Positions 8,974 through 17,920 of a stretch of 33,665 nucleotides of DNA are shown in pieces. Origin of the DNA: Rhodophyticola sp. GTDB lineage: Bacteria > Pseudomonadota > Alphaproteobacteria > Rhodobacterales > Rhodobacteraceae. Position numbers and translations under genes: made by a program. The stretch is taken from assembly GCA_028279315.1 (NCBI GenBank), contig JANQNZ010000113.1, positions 1 through 33,665 on the forward strand, read 5' to 3'. The stretch's first letter is position 1. Each line of letters opens with the position of its first letter. The notes below the pieces were generated by a model. That model did not search any database, was not told the DNA's origin, and was given only the letters and a program-made list of their open reading frames with translations.

Positions 8974-9163
8974 GAACCACCATCGTTCTACGCCCCCTGC
9001 CCGAATAGCGCCGAAGGCGCCGGGCATCGACAGGCCGCCCGGGCGGTCTGGCGATTTGGCTGAGTCTGGGTGCTGAGATTGGAGTGAGGAGGGGTTTGGC
9101 CGGGATAAAGCGCGTCGGCTCAGACGTTGGATCGCCAGTCCCCGGCCTGTCGATGCCCGGCTT
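8974..9163 (+). repeat. Family B copy 1: ~190 bp element with internal terminal inverted repeats (TIR) GCCGGGCATCGACAGGCC
   Basis: gccgggcatcgacaggcc...ctggcgat at left, atcgccag...ggcctgtcgatgcccggc at right; aligns to 17921-18119, 26764-26960 and the reverse complement of 32191-32423. Confidence 0.9.
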
Positions 9164-9203
9164 TTGTCGTCCTTGCGTTACCCTCCGAACGCCCTGCCCT
9201 ATC

Positions 9204-9234
9204 AAAAACAAAGGCCCGCGATTGCGGGCCTTTG
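9204..9234 (-). terminator. Rho-independent terminator of groESL
   Basis: CAAAGGCCCGC-GATT-GCGGGCCTTTG (11 bp stem), followed on the minus strand by TTTTT. Confidence 0.85.
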
Positions 9235-9256
9235 CATTGTCAGATTCGGGCCAACT

Positions 9257-9300
9257 CCTCTCGGCATCTTTTCTTACGAAAAGAGCCTGCCAGAGTGACG
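9257..9300. repeat. Family C copy 1: short hairpin repeat downstream of groEL
   Basis: cctctcggcaTCTTTTCttacGAAAAGAgcctgccag; homologous to 32319-32359 with compensatory stem differences. Confidence 0.75.
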
Positions 9301-9302
9301 CG

Positions 9303-9324
9303 CGAATTCGCTCTCGCGAATTCG
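9303..9324. repeat. Hairpin 4 bp after the groEL stop codon
   Basis: CGAATTCGC-TCTC-GCGAATTCG perfect 9 bp stem. Confidence 0.7.
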
Positions 9325-9328
9325 TCGC

Positions 9329-10981
<1,653 letters not shown>

Positions 10982-11018
10982 CTATTCGAATTCTGTCTTG
11001 GATTTTGAAGGGGCGGTC

Positions 11019-11306
11019 TCAGGCAATAATGCCGAGAATGTCGCTTTCCTTCATGATCAGCAGCTCTTTGCCATCCACGGTGACCTCGGTGCCCGACCAT
11101 TTGCCGAACAGGATCTTATCACCGGCTTTGACATCCATGGCGATCCGGTCGCCATCGTCATCTTTGGCGCCTGCGCCAACGGCGACAACCAGGCCCTCGG
11201 CCGGCTTTTCCTTGGCGCTGTCGGGGATGATCAGCCCGCCTGCGGTTTTCTCGTCGCTCTCGACGCGTTCGACCAAGACACGGTCATGCAACGGTGTGAA
11301 AGCCAT
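11019..11306 (-). CDS. groS: Co-chaperonin GroES (10 kDa)
   Basis: ORF trimmed to [38 protein letters not shown]...SDILGIIA (95 aa). Confidence 0.98.
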   Translation of the reverse strand: MAFTPLHDRVLVERVESDEKTAGGLIIPDSAKEKPAEGLVVAVGAGAKDDDGDRIAMDVKAGDKILFGKWSGTEVTVDGKELLIMKESDILGIIA

Positions 11307-11344
11307 GTTGCGACCTCTCCTTCGGTTTGTGTTTCTCCCAAGTG

Positions 11345-11371
11345 TTAGCACTCGTCTCTCTTGAGTGCTAA
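11345..11371. promoter_or_regulatory. CIRCE operator (HrcA binding site) of groESL
   Basis: TTAGCACTC-gtctctctt-GAGTGCTAA, exact match to the CIRCE consensus with N9 spacer, in the groES leader. Confidence 0.97.
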
Positions 11372-11378
11372 CGGCGGT

Positions 11379-11407
11379 GAGATAGGGAAGGCGGGGCCTT
11401 AAGTCAA
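11379..11407 (-). promoter_or_regulatory. Predicted housekeeping-sigma promoter of groESL
   Basis: Minus strand TTGACT-N17-TATCTC, with the CIRCE site 7 bp downstream of the -10. Confidence 0.75.
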
Positions 11408-11490
11408 CCGACGAAACCCGGAAAACCCCGACCATTCGACATGCGCCCCGGCAGACCCTGAAATCTGGGGCCGCCGGGGCGGGGTTTGCT

Positions 11491-11670
11491 TCACCGCCCG
11501 CCGGTTCGTCCGGGAAAGCGCGGCGGCCGTCCGCCGCTTGGGCGGGAGGGGCCATGGGGCAGCGCGTTTGGCGGCCGCGCCTGGCGGGCGTTGACTTTCC
11601 GGGGCACGCCGCGGGACGTGCGTGTTTGGCCGGGCGCCTTCGGGCGCCGGGGTTTCGATGATTTGGGCAT
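11491..11670 (-). CDS. Small basic Pro/Arg/Gly-rich hypothetical protein (59 aa)
   Basis: [59 protein letters not shown]; upstream aaagagg at SD distance; downstream of the mini-ORF leader on the same strand. Low-complexity GC-rich ORF, so uncertain. Confidence 0.45.
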   Translation of the reverse strand: MPKSSKPRRPKAPGQTRTSRGVPRKVNARQARPPNALPHGPSRPSGGRPPRFPGRTGGR

Positions 11671-11750
11671 GAGCGCCTCTTTGATCTGAATGGAGGTTTG
11701 GCCCGCACGCAAATCCGCACGGGGCCTCGGGCCACCCGATCACTCGGGTG

Positions 11751-11768
11751 TCAGAGAGGGTTGTCCAT
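11751..11768 (-). CDS. Leader mini-ORF 2: MDNPL-stop
   Basis: AAGGAG-N10-ATGGACAACCCTCTCTGA on minus strand; duplicate of mini-ORF 1. Confidence 0.5.
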   Translation of the reverse strand: MDNPL

Positions 11769-11828
11769 GTTCAGGGCACTCCTTGTCAGAGGGTCCGCCA
11801 TTCCGTGGCGGTTAGGGGCTGTCGGGGA

Positions 11829-11846
11829 TCAGATTTGGTTGTCCAT
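11829..11846 (-). CDS. Leader mini-ORF 1: MDNQI-stop
   Basis: GAGGAG-N10-ATGGACAACCAAATCTGA on minus strand, close to the predicted transcription start. Confidence 0.5.
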   Translation of the reverse strand: MDNQI

Positions 11847-11875
11847 GGTCAGCGCACTCCTCTAAAGGTGCGCGC

Positions 11876-11904
11876 ACTCTACCCAGGCCCCCGCCCCAAG
11901 TCAA
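11876..11904 (-). promoter_or_regulatory. Predicted promoter of the mini-ORF leader transcript
   Basis: Minus strand TTGACT-N17-TAGAGT; same -35 and spacer as the groESL promoter. Confidence 0.55.
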
Positions 11905-11924
11905 AACGCCTCAGGCCCGCGGGG

Positions 11925-11953
11925 GTGACAGGGGGAAACACCAGCCCTATAAG
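11925..11953 (+). promoter_or_regulatory. Predicted promoter of the pyrophosphatase gene
   Basis: GTGACA-N17-TATAAG upstream of the 11975 start. Confidence 0.55.
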
Positions 11954-11974
11954 GCCCGCGACCTCTGGACAGCA

Positions 11975-12913
11975 ATGATGGACGCCCCCATGACAACCCT
12001 CGTTTTCGGCCATAAATCGCCTGACACCGACTCGACCGGCTCGCCGCTGATCTGGGCCTGGTACTTAAGTGAGATCAAAGGCACCGAGGCTGAGGCGGTG
12101 TTGTTGGGTGAGCCCAATACCGAGGCCGCGTTTATGCTGGAGAAATGGGACCTCGACAAACCGCGCATCATCGAGGGCGTGGCAGCGGATCAGCCCGTGG
12201 TCATTGTCGACACCAACAACCCCGCCGAGCTGCCGGATGGGATCAATGACGCGGATATCCAGGCCATCATCGACCATCACAAGCTGGTCGGCGGGCTGGA
12301 GACCAAAGGCCCAATTGATATCCGGATCGAACCGCTCGCCTGCACCGCCACGATCATGCGCAAGATGATCGGCGCGGATTTGGCCAAGGCGCCCGAGGCG
12401 GTGAAAGGCGCGATGCTGTCCTGTATCCTGAGCGATACCCTGGAGTTCCGGTCGCCGACCACCACCGAGGAAGACAAGGCGGTGGCCGAGGAGTTGGCGG
12501 CGGATTTGGGCGTCGATATCCCGTCTTACGCGGCGGAGATGTTCGCGGCGAAATCCGATGTCTCGGCGTTTTCGGATTCCGAGCTTCTGCGGATGGATTC
12601 CAAGGAATATGAGGTGGGCGGCAAAAGCTTCCGGGTGTCGGTGCTGGAGACAACTTCGCCCGAAACGGTTCTGGCCCGCAAAGCCAGCCTGATGGAGACG
12701 ATGCCCACGGTGGCCGTGGAAGATGGCGTTGATCAGGTGCTCCTTTTCATCGTCGATATCCTGAACGAGGAATCGACCATGCTGATCCCGAATGAACTGA
12801 CCAAGCAGGTGGCGGAGAAAAGCTTCTCCACGGTCTGCGGGGACGGGGACACGGTGGTTTTGCCCGGCGTGGTCAGCCGGAAGAAGCAGATCATTCCGAA
12901 CCTGGCGGTTTGA
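11975..12913 (+). CDS. ppaC: Manganese-dependent inorganic pyrophosphatase (family II, DHH/DHHA2)
   Basis: TTLVFGHKSPDTDSTGSPLIWAWYL, VVIVDTNNPAEL, IIDHHKLVGGLET (DHH), C-terminal GVVSRKKQIIPNL. True start may be 11990. Confidence 0.93.
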   Translation: MMDAPMTTLVFGHKSPDTDSTGSPLIWAWYLSEIKGTEAEAVLLGEPNTEAAFMLEKWDLDKPRIIEGVAADQPVVIVDTNNPAELPDGINDADIQAIIDHHKLVGGLETKGPIDIRIEPLACTATIMRKMIGADLAKAPEAVKGAMLSCILSDTLEFRSPTTTEEDKAVAEELAADLGVDIPSYAAEMFAAKSDVSAFSDSELLRMDSKEYEVGGKSFRVSVLETTSPETVLARKASLMETMPTVAVEDGVDQVLLFIVDILNEESTMLIPNELTKQVAEKSFSTVCGDGDTVVLPGVVSRKKQIIPNLAV

Positions 12914-12931
12914 GGGCGTAAGCGGACCGGC

Positions 12932-12966
12932 AAGCCGGGCGTCGGCAGGCCGGAGGTTGGCGATCC
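12932..12966 (-). repeat. Family B terminal fragment (right end, inverted)
   Basis: aagccgggcgtcggcaggccggaggttggcgatcc matches the reverse complement of the right end of 8974-9163. Confidence 0.75.
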
Positions 12967-12984
12967 GGCCTTTAAGTCGTCACT

Positions 12985-13058
12985 CGTAGGGCGGGACTTG
13001 TCCCGCCGTCCAAGGCGATCCACGACCGGGCTTGTGGCGGGACAAGTCCCGCCCTACG
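12985..13058. repeat. Family A copy 2: REPIN-like element
   Basis: cGTAGGGCGGGACTTGTCCCGCC...GGCGGGACAAGTCCCGCCCTACg. Confidence 0.9.
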
Positions 13059-13073
13059 CCCTTCGATCACAGC

Positions 13074-13673
13074 CTAGAGCAGCGCCGCCAGGTCCTCTCG
13101 GGCGCGCGCCAGGCTCCGGTGATCCAGAAATCGCGGCGTCCGGCGCATATACCGCACAAAATCGCGCCCATAGCCGCGTTTGAGCCAGCGCTCCTCATTC
13201 AGCGCGAAGAGGAAATAGATCCCGAAAAGACCAGCCGCCAGGGTCAGGACGGTCCAAGACCCCGCCACAACCGCAAGCCCGAACGCGGCGGCTAGAGAGG
13301 CAACATAGCCGGGATTCCGCGAATAGGCATAGACGCCGCCCGTCACCAGCCCGCCGGCGGCGAAATAGGTGTTCTCCTTGCCAAGCCGCTTATAGGCCCA
13401 AAGCGACATCGCATAAGCCCCGCCCATGATCGGCAGGCCAATCACATATTGCGGCCAACTGCCCGAGCCATAGAGCCACAGCATCAACACCGCCTCCACC
13501 ACCATCGCGGCGCAATAGGTGCGGAAAAGGATCAGCGCGATGGTCTTCTGGCGCGGATTGGCAGCGGGCCAGAACCCGGTTTCGGGCCGAAGGAGATTGC
13601 GTAGAAGGAGCCCCAGAAGCACCCCACCCGCCAACATCGCGACACCCAAGGCGCCGACTTCAATGATCCACAT
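13074..13673 (-). CDS. Integral membrane methyltransferase-like protein (isoprenylcysteine carboxyl methyltransferase / PEMT type)
   Basis: Multiple TM helices and GGLVTGGVYAYSRNPGYVASLAAAFGLAVV ... FALNEERWLKRGYGRDFVRYMRRTPRFL pattern. Confidence 0.75.
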   Translation of the reverse strand: MWIIEVGALGVAMLAGGVLLGLLLRNLLRPETGFWPAANPRQKTIALILFRTYCAAMVVEAVLMLWLYGSGSWPQYVIGLPIMGGAYAMSLWAYKRLGKENTYFAAGGLVTGGVYAYSRNPGYVASLAAAFGLAVVAGSWTVLTLAAGLFGIYFLFALNEERWLKRGYGRDFVRYMRRTPRFLDHRSLARAREDLAALL

Positions 13674-13807
13674 GTGAGTACGTCTCCACACCGCGCAGTT
13701 TACGCGGCGATCCTGCCAAAGAGAGATGACATCTGTGCGACCTTGGGGGAGCGGTTTGCCGATCTGAGCACGGATACTCGCGAAGGGAGCGCATTAGGCT
13801 GGCGTCG

Positions 13808-13840
13808 GATGCCTCCGGCGGGAGTATTTGGGAAGCAAAG
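13808..13840. repeat. Rhodobacteraceae-style intergenic motif (gcctccggcgggagtatttggg...)
   Basis: gatgcctccggcgggagtatttgggaagcaaag; recalled as a frequent intergenic motif in roseobacter genomes; single copy here. Confidence 0.4.
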
Positions 13841-13954
13841 ACCTTGGGGGGTGGACTTCGAGGTGGTTATCGCGAGCTTCGCGACGGGCCGGGTTCAAGC
13901 GGCTCGCCCCTTGCGTTAAGGAGGGCTGAGACCCCAGTTTAGGAGCCGCGACCC

Positions 13955-14827
13955 ATGACGGAGATCATCGAAACCCTGTCCGAGATCTCTGAGCGTTATG
14001 ACGCGCTTCTCTGCGATCTTTGGGGCTGTGTGCATGACGGCATCCGGGCCTTCCCTGAGGCGATTGCGGCCTTGCAAGCCTTCCGGGCGGGTGGGGGCAC
14101 CGTCCTCCTTCTGACCAATGCGCCCCGGCCCCGCGCCGATGTGGCGCGCCAGATCGCGAAGCTGGGCGTGCCCGAGGACGCCTGGGACATCATCGCAACC
14201 TCTGGCGACAGCGCCCGGGCGGCGATGTTGCAAGGCGCGGTGGGCGCCCGTGTCTATTTCATTGGCGAGGATCGGGATCATACCTTCTTTGCGCCGATGG
14301 AGTTGATCGAAGACGCCATTGAGATTGAGCGTGTGCCTCTGACCGAGGCGGAGGGGATTGTCTGCACCGGCCCCTTTGACCCCCATGCCGACCCCGCCGT
14401 GAATCGCCCGGATTTCCTTTATGCCAAGACCAAGGGGCTGAAACTCCTTTGCGCCAATCCCGATATCGTTGTGGATCGGGGCGAGACGCGGGAATGGTGC
14501 GCGGGCGCCTTGGCGCAGCTTTACACCGAGATGGGGGGCGAGAGCCTTTATTTCGGCAAACCCCACCCGCCGATCTACGATCTGGCGCGGCGACGGTTGG
14601 CGCAGATCGGGAAACTGGCAGCCGATGACCGGATTCTGGCCATTGGCGACGGCATCCATACGGATATCCAAGGCGGGATGGGCGAAGGGATCGACACAGT
14701 GTTCATCACGGGTGGGTTGGCGCGCGCGGAAACTGAGACGAAGCGCCAGCCAAACCCCGAAAAACTCAGGGCTTTTCTTGCGGGCGCGCAAGTTGAACCG
14801 ACCTATTCGATGGGCGCCTTTCGGTAA
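13955..14827 (+). CDS. HAD-superfamily hydrolase, TIGR01459/NagD-like
   Basis: YDALLCDLWGCVHDGIRAFPEAIAAL, LLTNAPRPRADVARQIAKLGVPEDAWD, YFGKPHPPIYDLA, ILAIGDGIHTDIQGGMGEGIDTVFITGGLA. Confidence 0.9.
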   Translation: MTEIIETLSEISERYDALLCDLWGCVHDGIRAFPEAIAALQAFRAGGGTVLLLTNAPRPRADVARQIAKLGVPEDAWDIIATSGDSARAAMLQGAVGARVYFIGEDRDHTFFAPMELIEDAIEIERVPLTEAEGIVCTGPFDPHADPAVNRPDFLYAKTKGLKLLCANPDIVVDRGETREWCAGALAQLYTEMGGESLYFGKPHPPIYDLARRRLAQIGKLAADDRILAIGDGIHTDIQGGMGEGIDTVFITGGLARAETETKRQPNPEKLRAFLAGAQVEPTYSMGAFR

Positions 14828-14881
14828 CGAGTGCGCAATATAGTTACCGATTATACGCAATAATTTGGCATTTTGTTACTT

Positions 14882-14892
14882 CTGCATTGCAG
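14882..14892. promoter_or_regulatory. Possible PhaR-type operator upstream of a MaoC/PhaJ-like gene
   Basis: CTGC-ATT-GCAG matches the CTGC-N3/4-GCAG motif described for Paracoccus PhaR. Confidence 0.35.
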
Positions 14893-14944
14893 CATCGCCT
14901 CGATTGCTCTATGACCGTCGCACAGCACGGCAAGGATCAATCAG

Positions 14945-15388
14945 ATGCTCGACAACATGCCCCGCGGAACGATTTGTATAGAAGATATCGAGATCGGGAT
15001 GACCCGGCACCTAATGAAAGAGGTGACGGATCGGGACATTGAGCTGTTTGCTGAGGTCTCCACCGATCGGAACCCGGTGCATCTGGACGATGACTATGCT
15101 CAAGACACGATCTTTGAGGGCCGGATCGCCCATGGCATGCTGACCGCCGGGCTGATCTCTGCCGTGATTGGAGAGCAACTGCCGGGCCATGGCACGGTCT
15201 ATCTGGGCCAGTCCCTGAAATTCATGGCGCCCGTGCGCCCCGGCGACCTGGTCCGCGCTGAGGTGGAAGTGACAGAGATCGATTTCTCCCGCCGCCGCGT
15301 CACCATGGACACTCATTGCGCCGTTGATGGCCAGGTTGTGCTGAAGGGCGAAGCCGTGGTTCTGGCCCCCTCGCGGAAATTCGACTGA
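14945..15388 (+). CDS. MaoC-like dehydratase / (R)-specific enoyl-CoA hydratase
   Basis: FAEVSTDRNPVHLDDDYAQDTIFEGRIAHGMLTAGLISAVIGEQLPGHGTVYLGQSLKFMAPVRPGDLV, hydratase-2 motif. Confidence 0.9.
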   Translation: MLDNMPRGTICIEDIEIGMTRHLMKEVTDRDIELFAEVSTDRNPVHLDDDYAQDTIFEGRIAHGMLTAGLISAVIGEQLPGHGTVYLGQSLKFMAPVRPGDLVRAEVEVTEIDFSRRRVTMDTHCAVDGQVVLKGEAVVLAPSRKFD

Positions 15389-15444
15389 CGAAGGGCGCCC
15401 GCGCCCACCTTGCCCTCCCCCGCCCACCCGGCTAATCGGGTCTC

Positions 15445-16371
15445 ATGCGGATCGTGCGGGACTATCAATATGCTATGGCGGACGACCGGGGTGCCTCTGT
15501 CGCCATCGGGAATTTCGACGGCGTGCATCTGGGCCATCAACATGTGATGGACATCGCGGGGAAATCGGACGCGCCGCTTGGCATTCTGACCTTCGAGCCG
15601 CACCCCCGTGAGTTCTTCGCCCCCGACGCCCCACCCTTCCGTCTGATGAATGCCGAGGCGCGCGCGCACCGGTTGGAGAAGCTTGGCGTGGACCTTCTCT
15701 ATGAGCTGGCCTTCAATCGGGCGCTCGCCGGGCTGGAGGCGGAGGATTTCGCGCGAGAGGTTTTGGCCGACGGCTTGGGCGTCGCCCATGTGGTCGTCGG
15801 CGCGGATTTCTGTTTCGGCAAGGGGCGCAAGGGAAATACCAAATCTTTGCAAGAGTTTGGCGCGCGGTTCGGCTTTGGAGTGACGATTGCCGAGATCATG
15901 GAAGGCCCGCTTGGTGCTGTCTCCTCTACCAATATCCGCAATGCCCTGAGCGAGGGCCGCCCCCGCGACGCCGCCGCGATGCTGGGTCATTGGCACCGGA
16001 TCGATGGGCCGGTGCTGCATGGGGAGAAACGCGGGCGGCAATTGGGCTATCCGACGGCGAATATGTCGCTGGCCGGGCTGCATGTGCCGAAGCTTGGTGT
16101 TTATGCGGTGTTGGTGGACGTGCTGGATGGCAGCCATCAGGGCAGCTACCGCGGGGTTGCCTCGCTTGGCGTGCGGCCGATGTTCGGCGGGGAAGAGCCC
16201 AATCTCGAAACCTATCTCTTTGATTTCACGGGCGATCTCTATGGCGCCGATCTCTCGGTGGCGCTGATCGATTTTCTGAGACCCGAGGCGAAGTTTGACG
16301 GGATCGATGCGCTGGTGACCCAGATGGATGCCGACAGCGCCGAGGCCCGCGCGATCCTGGCCGCCTTGTGA
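15445..16371 (+). CDS. ribF: Bifunctional riboflavin kinase / FAD synthetase
   Basis: ASVAIGNFDGVHLGHQHVMD, LTFEPHPREFF, VVVGADFCFGKGRKGN, SSTNIRNALSEGR, RGRQLGYPTANM. Confidence 0.96.
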   Translation: MRIVRDYQYAMADDRGASVAIGNFDGVHLGHQHVMDIAGKSDAPLGILTFEPHPREFFAPDAPPFRLMNAEARAHRLEKLGVDLLYELAFNRALAGLEAEDFAREVLADGLGVAHVVVGADFCFGKGRKGNTKSLQEFGARFGFGVTIAEIMEGPLGAVSSTNIRNALSEGRPRDAAAMLGHWHRIDGPVLHGEKRGRQLGYPTANMSLAGLHVPKLGVYAVLVDVLDGSHQGSYRGVASLGVRPMFGGEEPNLETYLFDFTGDLYGADLSVALIDFLRPEAKFDGIDALVTQMDADSAEARAILAAL

Positions 16372-16814
16372 GGGACCGGTTCTGGACCCGCGTGCCGATG
16401 CACAGGATGACCGCAGAGGAGTGGGAGGCGCTCTGCGACGGCTGCGGCAAATGCTGTCTAAACAAGCTGGAGGATGACGAGACGGGCGAGGTTGCCCTGA
16501 CCCGCGTCGCCTGCCGCCTTCTGGACGATGCGACCTGCCAATGCGGGAATTACCCCCTGCGCAAGACACTTGTGCCCGATTGCATCCAACTGACGCCGGG
16601 GACGATGAAGGACGTCGCCTATTTCATGCCCGAGACCTGCGCTTATCGCCTGATCCATGAAGGTAAGCCGCTTTATTGGTGGCATCATCTGGTCTCCGGT
16701 GACCCGGAGACGGTGCATGAGGCCGGCATCTCGGCGCGCGGGATCACGGTGCCGGAATTCGAGGTGCCCGAGGAGGAGTGGGAAGATTACGTGATTGAGG
16801 AGCCCGGCGTATGA
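16368..16814 (+). CDS. YcgN/UPF0260 family cysteine-cluster protein
   Basis: WEALCDGCGKCCLNKLEDDETGEVALTRVACRLLDDATCQCGNYPLR; GTG start overlapping the ribF stop. Confidence 0.92.
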   Translation: MRDRFWTRVPMHRMTAEEWEALCDGCGKCCLNKLEDDETGEVALTRVACRLLDDATCQCGNYPLRKTLVPDCIQLTPGTMKDVAYFMPETCAYRLIHEGKPLYWWHHLVSGDPETVHEAGISARGITVPEFEVPEEEWEDYVIEEPGV

Positions 16815-17863
16815 ACTTCGCCTCTGACAATGCCGGGCCTGCCGCACCAGAGATTATGGCGGCGGTGGCGGCGGCCAATGATGGCTATGCCATGCCTTAC
16901 GGCGCAGATGTCTTTATGGAGCGGGCGACCGAGAAGCTGCGGGCGTTGTTTGAGGCGCCGGAGGCCTCGGTGCATTTGGTCGGGACCGGGACGGCGGCCA
17001 ATGCGCTGGCGCTCTCGGTGATGGCCGCACCTTGGCAAACGGTTTTCTGTCACGAGCACGCCCATATTGCGGTCGATGAATGCGGCGCGCCGGAGTTCTT
17101 TTCGGGCGGGGCAAAGCTGTCCCTGATTGCCGGTGATGACGGGAAACTCACGCCCGAGGCGCTCTCGGCGGCGATCGAGAAAACAGGGCAAAAGGACGTG
17201 CATTCCGTGCAGCGTGGGCCGGTCAGCTTGACCCAAGTGACTGAGGCGGGAACGGTCTACACCTTGGGTGAGTTAGAAGCGTTGTCTGAGGTTGCCAAGG
17301 GATTTGACCTGCCCGTCCATCTCGACGGCGCGCGGTTTGCCAATGCTTGCGCCGCGCTTGGGTGCAGCCCGGCGGAGATGACCTGGAAAGCCGGGATCGA
17401 CATGGTGAGCTTCGGGGGCACCAAGAATGGGTGCTTGGGGGTGGAGGCGGTAATTTCCTTTGATCCAGGCCAGGCGTGGGAGTTTGAGCTGCGCCGCAAA
17501 CGCGGCGGGCATTTGTTTTCAAAGCACAAATATCTCTCCGCACAGATGGAGGCTTATGTGACCGATGGGCTGTGGCTGCATTTGGCGGAGCAGGCCAATG
17601 CGGCCTGCGCTCGGTTGGCCGAAGGGCTGGCGCACATCCAAGGCGCGCGGTTCGCCCATACGCCCGAAGCCAATATCATCTATGCTGACCTGCCTCGCGC
17701 GGCCCATGCGCGCGCCTTTGCGGCGGGGGCGGAGTACTACCTCTACGGGCCCGATACGTCGCTGGAGGGGCCGGGCGACACGCCGATCCGGTGTCGGTTG
17801 GTGTGCGATTGGTCTTGCAGCGACGAGAAGATCGCGGCGATTTTGGCGGCATGGGCAGGGTGA
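16811..17863 (+). CDS. ltaE: Low-specificity L-threonine aldolase (PLP enzyme)
   Basis: MNFASDNAGPAAPEIMAAVAAANDGYAMPYGAD, HEHAHIAVDECGAPEFFSGGAKL, VHLDGARFANACAALG, SFGGTKNGCLGVEAV. Confidence 0.93.
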   Translation: MNFASDNAGPAAPEIMAAVAAANDGYAMPYGADVFMERATEKLRALFEAPEASVHLVGTGTAANALALSVMAAPWQTVFCHEHAHIAVDECGAPEFFSGGAKLSLIAGDDGKLTPEALSAAIEKTGQKDVHSVQRGPVSLTQVTEAGTVYTLGELEALSEVAKGFDLPVHLDGARFANACAALGCSPAEMTWKAGIDMVSFGGTKNGCLGVEAVISFDPGQAWEFELRRKRGGHLFSKHKYLSAQMEAYVTDGLWLHLAEQANAACARLAEGLAHIQGARFAHTPEANIIYADLPRAAHARAFAAGAEYYLYGPDTSLEGPGDTPIRCRLVCDWSCSDEKIAAILAAWAG

Positions 17864-17920
17864 AAGCAAACGTCCCCAAATCGGGATGCGCTTGGGTTGA
17901 ACCACACCACTCTTGAGCAA

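Noticed and set aside
8881-9163. CRISPR-like array of palindromic repeats
   Set aside because: Repeats are dispersed across the window, not regularly spaced with spacers, and no cas genes are present.
11307-11735. N-terminal extension of GroES in the ORF track (238 aa)
   Set aside because: GroES starts at [10 protein letters not shown]; the extension crosses the CIRCE site and predicted promoter, so it is not coding in that frame.
13674-13919. 81-aa plus-strand ORF upstream of the HAD gene
   Set aside because: No recognisable family; overlaps the intergenic motif and short palindromes; likely non-coding.
15313-16569. 418-aa minus-strand ORF over ribF
   Set aside because: Antisense to an unambiguous RibF; no recognisable domain.
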